Origin: Aurelia coerulea
Taxonomy: Eukaryota; Cnidaria; Scyphozoa; Semaeostomeae; Ulmaridae
Direction: 5' to 3'
DNA length: 64,000 nucleotides
Assembly (NCBI GenBank): GCA_039566865.1
Contig: CM076960.1
Span: 5,022,001-5,086,000 of the forward strand
Each line of letters begins with the position of its first letter. The stretch's first letter is position 1. Positions 11,473 through 38,700 of the stretch are shown here, one piece after another. The notes beneath the pieces were generated by a model, which saw only the letters and a list, made by a program, of their open reading frames with translations, searched no databases and had not been told where the DNA came from. The translations under genes were made by a program, and so were the position numbers.

Positions 11473-28092
<16,620 letters not shown>

Positions 28093-28454
28093 TTTTTAGT
28101 CCAAATATTAAAGACCTATACCAAATCAAATTTCAAAGCTCATACAGGATAAATAAGATAAATATCTCGTGCACAGCCTGTGTAAAGAACTGTGAAAGAA
28201 TTCAATGATGAATTTGGTGTGATCTGTGGCTGTTTATGCTTGATTACTGATGTCAATCAAAGATAGAAGAGGACTAGCAAGCAAGCAACAGTTACTTGCC
28301 AATTTATGTCAATTTAGTTTCGATATTTATCTTCTGTATTTACGTATTAATTTCCTTGGTTATTTTTCCATTTGTTAGTAGATTCGATTTAGATTAGTTG
28401 TATGTGTATATATTTGTATTTGTCTTTGTATTTGTATATTTGTATATATTGATT

Positions 28455-28688
28455 GGAACAGTCTTTACTGATGAAGGCTTACGCCGAAGCGTTTAACGAA
28501 TGTGTTTTTTCTTGAGTCTATATATTTATTTTATTACATATTGAGTAGGAGCTTATGAGAATATATATTTGTATATATATATACTCATAAGCTCCTTGTC
28601 AATGCATGATAAAATAGATATATAAACTCATAAAAGACACATTCTTTAAACGTTTCGGCGTAAGCCTTCATCAGTAATGACTGTTCCA
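28455..28688. repeat. 234-bp palindrome with a hammerhead-like motif in each arm
   Basis: GGAACAGTCTTTACTGATGA at the left pairs with its near-complement TCAGTAATGACTGTTCC at the right. GGAGCTTATGAG and CTCATAAGCTCC form the inner stem around an AT-rich loop. Each arm includes CTGATGAAGGCTTACGCCGA. Confidence 0.78.
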
Positions 28689-28707
28689 ATAATCAGACAG
28701 AGCTTAA

Positions 28708-29277
28708 CCCTATCTCACCTGGGCGTTTTGAAGCGGTCAATACCTGAGGGGGGGTGGATTCCACCCCCCCTCTTTTTCTTCGCTGTCGTAGTAGCTACAA
28801 TCTTTAGAATAGGTAAATATATATACTTTGATGCAAACAATCAAAGTCACATGATTAATTCAAATTATCTCTATTGTTCTCGTTGCTATGACAATAAGAA
28901 GATTTTAAGTTATGATTATCATGATTGTTACCAACATGATTGAAACAATGAAATGAGGCACTAAATTGAAATCTTTTGTTTCAAATTGAGTTGGATATCA
29001 TCAAATACATGTGTAAGTATAATTTTGCATATATTTGGGATTAAAATTTGCAACAATTAAAAAAAAGTATACAAATTTTGTTGACTACACAGTAAAACAT
29101 TGGTCGCCATGGTTACAAGGCTATATTTAGCATCTTGAAATTTTCATCATTCGATACAGTATAGATATAAAGTCAAAGTAGCGGAGTCTTGGCATCCTGC
29201 ATTGCATATTCTAGCATAGGCGAATAAAAGTTTGGTTGGGGGGGTGGAATCCACCCCCCCCCCCAGGTGAGATAGGG
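28708..29277. mobile_element. piggyBac-type MITE, 570 bp, TTAA flanks
   Basis: TTAA at 28704-28707 and 29278-29281; ends CCCTATCTCACCTGGG and CCCAGGTGAGATAGGG. Just inside each end is a G7-8 TGGAATCCA or TGGATTCCA C7-11 block, itself a small palindrome. Confidence 0.82.
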
Positions 29278-30238
29278 TTAAATACACACCTTCAAATCCA
29301 TAAACAATACAACAATAATAGCCTAAGTGGGATCCTGCCCACCACACTGAGTGACAAAAGGTGTTAAATATGGGATGTTACCAGAGGTGGGAAGAGGAAG
29401 ATCAAAGAAAGCTCAGAGTAAAGAGCCACTTTTTTATATATTTGTATATATATGTATAGCTAGGTGTAAAAAATCGAATAAAAATAAGGCAACAAACAAA
29501 CAAACAAACAAACAAAAAACTTGCAAATATGGTTGAGGGCTTGTTAGAAAGATTTTCTAAAGGAGGGCATAACACTAACTATGCTTTACGACATTCTAAA
29601 ATGTGGGGGGGGGGCTGGAGCTAATTTTCTTACTGGGGCGATTTTGACAAAAATAGCACTGTATCATAATTATGGCTGGAATTTTCTGAGAAGGTTGTAA
29701 GGAGCTCATCAGGAATCAACAGTGCTAGAAACAACAAGCTTGAATGACAATGACCATGATTTACGAGGTTCTGGAGCAAATATTCCCATGGGAATATGTC
29801 ATTATTTGATGTCCACCTTTGGGTTACTAGATTTCCAAACTATGTTGGTATGGAGAAGTATAGCACAGTGATCCAGGGCATGTAATTAATGTGAAAAATT
29901 AACGTATCAGAATTGCTAACCACAGACTGAGACAAACCAGAACCCAACAAATTTTCAACAATCTAGTGATGAGAAAACATTATTTCAAATTAGGCCTAGC
30001 AAGTGTACTTCAGGCTTCATTCTTTTGGCAACAGCAAGGTCCCAAAATAGCATTAACTTTCAACAGTTTGGTACACTTTCCCAAACGGGAAATGTTGCCC
30101 AATTCGGAAAAGTTGCTGTTGCTGTTGTTGTTTTTGTTGTTATACATATACATGGTGGTGTAGGGTGCCGCAATGGCAATCGGAAACTTAAGGAAAACTA
30201 AATATTTTCATAAGAAACTTCATATGAAAATATTTATA

Positions 30239-31314
30239 CACTCCCGTCACGAAAGTATCCGGACAGCCGAAACAAAATGGCGTCGAATTTGACCGTTGGT
30301 CCTTCGACCCCCAAACGGTTCAGCCGTTATGCGGCCATTTCAGGGAGTGGAAATAAACGATTTTACCGCCAAAAATTGTGTTTATCGATCACGCAATCAA
30401 GGAAGAAATAAAAAATTGAAAAACAAAGCAAGATAAAAGTGTTTTGATAATAAAACATGAAATTAGCTGCGAGGAGAAAATGTAATCGATAACAAAGGAG
30501 CCTCCCAACTTAGAACTGATATTTAAGATACTCTTCCAAATAATTCGTTCACTGGAATAGCATCACTTGGTGCAGAAAAGTCTGAAATTTGCAAATATGA
30601 AAGAAAATTCAAGTAAAATCCAGATATAATGAAGTTATAAATGAAAAAAGAAACAGTTGCTGCGATCGAGGTAAGGCTTTGTAACAACAGAATTATTGCA
30701 ATCAAACTCGATACCAAATTGTTGCAAAGAAAATTCATTAGGGACTGTATAATTTTGCTCAGATTGATTCCCCTATGTAAGATGTACAAAATGGCACCAA
30801 CTTTAGGCCAACCTTTGGCATTAATTACATTTTTGAGGCTTTGATACAAATTTAAACTTACCTTGGCAAAGATGATATCGCAACCCTACAGCCATGGGAG
30901 ACTCAAATTTAATTTTGCCATTTTATAGCCAAGTGTCTTTTTGCTATCATTCACATGATTCCTAAAACGGCGATCTTTTCTGCTTCATTTGACATAAAAT
31001 ACAATCTTCTCCTGTCATGTAGCAGCCTCCAAGACTGGAAACTTGTTGAACATATTGTCTTGTTTTCGATTGCTTTTTCTTCTCACAGCTAAATTCATAT
31101 TTTGCTATCAAAACACTTCATTTTGCTTTGTTTTTCATTTTTTCATTTCTTCCTTGATTGCGTGATCGATAAACAAAGTTTTGGCGGTAAAATAATTGGT
31201 TTCCAGTCCCTGAAATGGCCGCATAACGGCTGAACTGTTTTGGGGTCGAAGGGCTAACGGTCAAATTTGACGCCATTTTGTTTCAGCTGTCCGTATACTT
31301 TCGTGACGGGAGTG
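30239..31314. mobile_element. 1.08-kb Tc1/mariner-type element with ~240-bp inverted repeats
   Basis: The ends CACTCCCGTCACGAAAGTAT and its complement GGGAGTG at 31308-31314 are flanked by TA on both sides. The arms stay alignable for about 240 bp, for example ACGGTTCAGCCGTTATGCGG left and CCGCATAACGGCTGAACTG right. No coding frame beyond short ones, so non-autonomous. Confidence 0.85.
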
Positions 31315-32027
31315 TAGTAGTTGCAGTCAAACAGAGTTGCAGTCAAAATTCATTGCAATTCTTTTGCACTAAACAAATGTGCATCAAGCGAAAGCTGTAG
31401 AATGCAGTTTCTTACAAAAGCTTCTTGGAAAAAATTTAAATAAAACTAAAATATTGAAAACGTCTGGTCCCTTTACCCCCTCTCCCCAAACGTCCATTGG
31501 ACATTTCGCATGAAAGAATCGATTTGTGTGCAGCCCCTAAATGTGCATAACCTGCTTTCTGCCAATCGCGTGCAAAGAAGACTTCCAGTGCATATATATA
31601 GCATATAGTTTCCAGTCTGGTATTTAGATGCGTTACAGGCTATTAGCCTACTACATTTGCACTATATTAGCATGGCATGGCATAGCATGGCCCCTGGCCA
31701 GTCTGCAGAGTATGGCACTTTTCGACGAGATCTCCTGTGTGCAACGAGAAATTTCTTTTGTTCTCTATTGTCTAATTTGAATAGCCTATTGAAAATCTCC
31801 GGTGTGCAAGTGCCATACTGGCATATTCTTATTGAGGGGCTACCATATGGGTAAAAAGATAAAATCAAATCAAATATTATTTACTGTTGATAGGTTGTTT
31901 GTTGATACCTCTACTGATGAAGATTTTTAATCGAAACGTTTGGTGCAAAAAACAGTTTTATTTCTTTGTTATTATTTATTACTTTGACTTGAGTTCTGTG
32001 CATAGTTCATCCTGAACTCGTACTTAC

Positions 32028-32180
32028 CTTCCTTCGATGATAACGCAAATAGTCACAGATCAGATGTTTGTATCTTGGCTTCTTCTTTTCTTGATCTTTG
32101 TCTTTGATTAGGCCTATTGAATTGCCACCTTAACTTTACCGCGCGAAACATACTTTAAGGTGGTAGCCAATGCATCGCTT
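32028..32180 (-). other. Possible 5' non-coding first exon of ash2l
   Basis: A strong minus-strand donor (AAG|GTAAGTAC at 32027-32028) lies 290 bp from the ccnc start codon. Upstream of the donor a frame reads KDQEKKKPRYKHLICDY and RYHRRK, but it has an in-frame stop before it and no Met. I do not recognise it as protein. It may be the 5' UTR of ash2l or part of an unknown gene. The right boundary is a guess. Confidence 0.3.
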
Positions 32181-32317
32181 TGGAGGCGCATTTGTCTTTC
32201 AGGCCAGCTCTGCGAAGGAAATTGCCTCTCTATCAGAATAGTCCATTGTTTTACTTTAGTTGATTAGTTGATTTGATAGCACAAAGCAGAACACATAAGG
32301 CACACAGTGCAAGAAGG
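32180..32317. promoter_or_regulatory. Probable shared (bidirectional) promoter region between ash2l and ccnc
   Basis: ccnc starts at 32318 on the plus strand, and the nearest gene to the left, ash2l, is on the minus strand. If the donor at 32028 belongs to ash2l, the two transcripts start within about 150-300 bp of each other. I see no convincing TATA box. The call is positional inference. Confidence 0.35.
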
Positions 32318-32725
32318 ATGGCTGGAAACTTCTGGCTGTCTTCTCATCATCATCAATGGATCTTAACACAAGAAGAAATACTCATAGAGAGACAGACAGA
32401 CCTAAAGAGCCTTACAAATGAAGAATATCAGAAGTTAATGATCTTCTTTTGCCGTTTTATTCAATCTCTTGGCGAACATTTGAAACTTCGGCAGCAAGTT
32501 ATAGCAACTGGGACTGTCTATTTTAGAAGGTTTTATGCAAGGAACTCATTGAAATGCATAGACCCACTTTTGCTGGCACCAACCTGCATCTTTCTTGCTG
32601 CTAAAGTTGAAGAATGTGGTGTCATAACTAATACGAAACTGATCAGTGGCTGCACTGCGATTCTTAAAAGCAAGTTTGCATTTGCTTTTCCAACCATCAC
32701 CGAGTTTCCTTACAGAATCAATCAG
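32318..32725 (+). CDS. ccnc: ccnc exon 1: N-terminal helix and first cyclin box
   Basis: 136 codons from MAGNFW to FPYRINQ, ending phase 0 at a GTATTT donor. There is no interruption where other animals have several introns. Confidence 0.95.
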
Positions 32726-35700
32726 GTATTTATTTTGTGGCATATTTGCAGTCTGACCGGGTCACCAGAGAGCAGGTGTGGCAAAAATTAAGGAGGTTTG
32801 GGTTGCAACTAAAAGTAGGTTGTGATAAGAAGCTGATTCTGTAATATTGACCCAAGACTGGAAGCTTGATGCTGCAGAGGGGTGAAAACCATCCAGTACC
32901 CAGTGTTGATGCCAGGGTGGAATCCTTCCATGGAATCCTTCCTTGGCAAGGATGCCAGGGTGGCTAACTTTCTATTATATTTTTGGTGCCCTCTTTGCAA
33001 GTTTCGCCCCTGCCGGATCCGCCCCTGCCACCAGGGCATTGATGGAGGTTTTCCTTAAACTGGACCTCCTTCATTGACCTTGGATACTGTTGGGCTATCA
33101 AGCAGTTTGATTGGCTCCTTTCAAAACAAAAGAGATTTCCACCCTCAGTTGCTGTTTTTAAGAAAAAGCTACTCACGATAATCCGCCCCCCTGCAAAACC
33201 CGTTTTTGGTATTCACAACCCAATTGGCCTATCCACTCTTACTCAACTTAGGGTTGGTCTCAGTAAACTGAACTTGCATAAATTCCAACACAATTTCAGG
33301 GATACCTTAGATCCAATGTGCCCTTCGAATGATGGCATTGAGGATACTGAACACTTCTTGTTGCTCTACCCCTTGTTTGATTTGCAACGAAGAGATCTTC
33401 TCGCTGGAGTTTCGGCAATATTACGACCATTCGAACATAACAACCTTTCAAATAAGGTCCTGACGCAATATTTACTGTATGGCAATAAAGACCTATCTAT
33501 TGATCTTAACAGAAAGATTCTCGAGTTGACCTTAGCTTTCATCCACAACACCCGGTCGGTTTGATTGAGGTCATTTTCATCTTTGTTATACGCCAAGTAA
33601 CCATCAAGTCCCTTTACCTTTTTTTTTTCGTCTTCTGTTTCTTCTTTCATTTAGAATAGTTACGTTGCATTATTTTATTTAATGGAAATGAACGATTGCG
33701 GAAAAGGCAGTGGTATAATATTCCAACAAAAACCCTGGCTTTCTGCATTTAATTCATCGATCAAATTGACATAATTCGGTAGGAAGCAGGGAAATTGTTC
33801 TGTAACTCCTTTCCCACAGTCTTTATGCCGCAAACGTTCATTGTAATTGATTTAGGTTGTAGTTAGCGTATAGTAATTAGTTTACAAGTATTCTTTGTTT
33901 TCTTTTTGTGCGTTGTCCTAGTAGTGTTCATTTTTTTTTGTTATATGTAAGAACATGGGGTAGCCATGCCATTTTGCTCCTCACGTTATTGTCCCTGTAG
34001 TGTTGTGCAGTTGTATAGTATTAATATGTAGAGTAGGTAAACATGTATTGTAAGAATTTTATATGGATAAAAGAAAAAAAAAAGAGATTTCTCACATAGA
34101 AGTGGAGTTCAGTTCAGAAATGGAGAAGTTTAAAGAACATTCGAATGGCTTAAGGTTACTGTATCCCTTCAGGACGATAAAAAGTTTTTTCCGATCAATT
34201 TTTGGATTTTTAGATCATTGGATAGCACACACATCTACCTACAAGTTCTAATAATTTCAAGGAATTTTACTTTATTTTTCAGCGAATTATAAGCAATTTA
34301 AAGCAAGGTATTTTCTGCTAGGAAAATGCTGTTTACATGACGAGGATCATTTGAGAACTAAAGGTTAAAGGTTTCAAGTGCCTTTGATTTCCTGTTGAAT
34401 GGATTTTGCGGTTATAATACCAATTATGTCATTGTAAACTCTGCACTAAATACATACAGGATTACTCTATTTACTCTTGTGGCCAGATTGAAGTTAATCA
34501 TTTTCAACAGAGGAACTGTACACTAAGAAACTGTTTCAGTGCTTTTCTCAAAATCAATTTTTCAGCAACCAATGGGTATTCATACAGCTCCCTGTACCCT
34601 ACGGCTTGATATAATTGGCTGAAATTTGGCAAACAGAGAGAAAAGGAATAGGGGGACCAAAGGGTGTCTCACTTTTGAGAAAAATTGCATGGTCCAAATT
34701 TAAGATTTGAACGAATCTCAAAACGAGGCCAGGGAGCGAGGGGCAAAATTGTTTTATTAATTATTCTGAAGCTAAGGCATGCAAAAGAAATTTGAGACGC
34801 ACTTTGCTAGATTAATGTGTTGAGAACGCAAAAATCTCATTGAGATTTAAATGAAACATATCTGGGGGGACAGGGAGGTTCTAGAAGGGGGGAAGGTCCG
34901 ATTTTCACGTTTTCGGATATATAACGCCCAATTTTTGGATATTTCTATTCTTTTTGGCTCGTAAATACTCCCTATTTAATGACGAATCAAATGATGTATA
35001 GTTTATACGTGTTATGTCACGGGCATGATAATCAAGAGAGAAAACACCGTGAGTGGTCACTGAAGGGATACAGTAACCTTAATAATTTGTCATTATTGTA
35101 GTTTTTTTTTTTTTTTTTTTTTTTTATTTATATCCATTAAAAAGTTACAATACATAAATACAAGCTACGCTACTTACAAACTTACTTTACAATACTACTC
35201 GGACGATACCCCGAGGAGCAAAAGACTATGACTACCCCGGGGCCATAGACACAGAGGTTAAAAATAAACTACTATAGTCTGTCTCAAATTACATGCCACG
35301 AGAAATGTCTGCGATCAATTCGAATTTAAGAAGGGTGGTTTAGGTATCATCGCAACTACTGCGTGGCATCTAATTTGAGGTAGACTTTAAAAATACACGA
35401 CTAAAAATAAAAGAAAGGGAAAAAGGAACATGGGACATGGGAGATGGTGGCTGTGGTTTTATGACTTATAAGGGAGTTTGACATTTTCTAATCAAATCGA
35501 CCAGATTTGTGGATGAATTTAAGTGTTAGCAGGAGTATATCTTTATTAACTTCATCTGGGAAATTTTTATCACCATACAATAAAATCTGCATTAGAAGAC
35601 TATTTTGGAGATCGGTTTGTCCATATGGTCGTATTAAAGCAGAAACTCCAGCGAGAAGGTCTCTACGTGGTACTGCAAGGGAAGGGCAAAGCAACAAAAA

Positions 35701-38700
35701 GTGTTCCGTATCCTCAATACCATCGTTCGTAGGGCACATCGGATTTATGGTATCCTTAAAGTTGTTCTTGAATTTGTGAAAATTCAATTTACTGAGACCA
35801 ACCCTGAGTTGAGTGAGATGTGATAAACCTATTGGGTCATGAATGCCAAATATAGATCTCACCGGGGGTCTGATTATAGATAGTAGCTTCTTTTTGAAAA
35901 CAGCAACAGACGGTGCAAGTCTAATCTCAGGATCAAGTTCATTCCATTCGGATAAGCAATGAGGATAGAAACTAGATTTAAATTTTTCTGTTCTGGCCTT
36001 TATTTGCCCAACGACATCTTGGTTGCGAAGAGAGTAGTGTGGCTGTTGAAGTGGTGGGATTGGGTCCTTAGTATAAACAGGAGTTAAATTATTAATGATC
36101 TTGTAAAGCAAAGTGAGGCGTCTGCTCCATCTTCGGCAGCTCAGTGATTCCCAGCCAAGCTCCGAGTACAACTTTTCTCGCGATGTTCCTCTCCAAGTTC
36201 CTGTAATAGCTCGCGCAGCAGAATACTGAACAGACTCTAATTTTTCCATCAAGCTCGGTAAAATGACACTACCACTGAACTCGCATACTTTTGCTGGAAT
36301 ATGGTAAATAACATCCCCATAGTCGAGATGTGGTCGCACATAGAGCTTATATAGCTCGTTTAGGGTATGCCTGGGCAGATATTTGGAGAGATATTTCAGC
36401 AAGCCAATACCCTTTCTCGTTTTGGAGATAGCTGATTTGATATGGGCAGAGAAAGACAACTTTGCATCTAGTATAATTCCTAAATGTTTATGTTCATCTA
36501 CTTTCATTACCGGTATGTTATTAAAGAGAATTTCTGGATGATCAAGTTCATTTTTTTTCCTTGAAAAGATTAGTTCCACAGCTTGTTTTTGCGGATCAGG
36601 ATTAAACGACATCCTCCAATCATGAGCCCATTGACTTATCAACTCCAGATCGTGGTTCATGTCACTGGCAGCTGAATTAGAATCTTGAACGACCGTAAAT
36701 AATGACGTATCATCAGCGAAAAGCTTAACATTGCACCTCAAATGTTCAGTAAGGTCATTTATATATACTAGGAAAAATAAAGGTCCTAGAATAGAGCCCT
36801 GTGGTACTCCTGCCGAAATATCTCCCCAAGAAGAATTCTGCCCATTCAAAACAGTTCGCTGCTTTCTATCCTTAAGAAAACTCTTAACAAGAGAAAGAAG
36901 ACTTCCAGAAACGCCACATCGCTTTAGCTTATAAATCAGCCCATCATGCCATACTCTGTCAAATGCCTTGGAGATATCAAGATACACAGAACGAACATCA
37001 AGAGGAGGATTACAGTCAAATGCTTTAAAAATTGTGTGCGTTATAGATATTAGCTGGTTGACTGTTGAGTCACCTGGACGAAAACCTGACTGATTTGGGT
37101 TGAGTAAATCAGATGAAACAAGATGTGAATAAAGAGAGTCGTAGATGAGTTTTTCAAGTATTTTCCCAAAGATTGGAAGCAGCGAAATTGGACGGTAGTT
37201 TCCCTTCAAATTTTTCTCGTTCTTCTTGTGAACAGGCACTACATTAGCATGCTTCCATATTTGGGGAAATATACCACTCCTCAGGCAATTTGTGAATATT
37301 ATCTTTAATGGAGCGACTAATGCAGCATCACTCAGCTTGATCATTCTTACAGATATTTCATCCCAGCCATGTGCTTTGTTAGGATTAAGCGACCGTATTA
37401 TTTGTAGTATCTTTTCTTCGGAGATTGCAAAGGTATTTATCAAAGTAGAAGTTACTGGGATATGTTCTGGAATTGCACTGCCTGTGTCGATCGTCGTACA
37501 CTGAAGTATGAAATAATCGTTGAATAATTGTGCCTTTTCAGTAAAATCAGTCACAAATAGCCCATTGTCTAGGAGCGGTGGTATTATCGGAATTTTGGCC
37601 TTGTTTAGAACAGTATTGAGCAAGGACCAATACGTTTTGCTAGGGGTTCCAGGGCTGGCTAAAGTTTTCCCTGCCTTAAGGAAATAATTCTGTTTTGCCT
37701 CCTCAATCATCCTTGAACCTTCAGATATCATATTTTGAATCCCCTCAAGCTTGTCGTCTGGTTGACCATTTCTCACAAAGCTTTTGTAAGCATGATTCTT
37801 TCTCCTAAGAAAATTTTTAACTGTTTGCGTTATCCAGGGTGCTTGGCGAGGTCTAATCGTTTTAACTTTGTTAGGAATGAAGTTGGAATAAATGTTCAAA
37901 AGTACTTCATTGAGCAATTTGACCTGCTCATTAGGGCATGGTATATTATCGAGATGCTCTTTCCAATTAAACATTTCAATACTTTTCATGATGGCCATAA
38001 AGTCAGCCTTGTCATAGTACCAAATCCTGCGAGTGTAAGGAGGTGATGTTATGTTTGAAACTGATAGTTTTCCATGGACAATTTGATGATGACACTGTTC
38101 ATGTAAGGATGGATGAACACCAGATTCAATAAAGAGGTTTGGCTGATTCGTAAAAATTAAGTCAATACAAGATTTAGAATCGCCCATTAAATGAGTTGGT
38201 TCTGAGATTAATTGATGAAGACCAAGTTCAGAAGCAAGGGGCTCAAGTAATTTCCCCTCATTATTTTCAATATCATTTGCCCACCATTGAGTTGAACGAC
38301 AGTTGAAATCACCGGTGATCACAACGCAGAAAGGATTTTCAGCATATATCTTGGATAGTAATAATTCAAAGTTAATTATGAAGTTATCAAACTCGGTCTG
38401 ATCTTGGCTTGGACTTCGATAAATCACGGCGAAAAAATACTTTTTCCTGCCCACATGAATCTCAGAAACAACGCATTCAGGGAGAGTTACTAAATCAGAA
38501 CGATTTTTTGAAGCAAGGGAATCTTTTACATAAAGCCCAACGCCACCCCTTTTCACATTTTGAGGATGGTTACTTTTGATAAACGAGTAGCCATCTAGCG
38601 CAAGCCTATCGTTCTCAGTGGTGCTGTCAAGGTGAGTTTCAACGATACCAATTAGGTCATAGTTATACACTGAGTTGTAAGCCTCTATAAGAGAGACTCG

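Noticed and set aside
30869..30892. 24-nt minus-strand exon with a perfect GTAAGT donor
   Set aside because: It lies inside the 1.08-kb TA-flanked element and its peptide does not match ASH2L.
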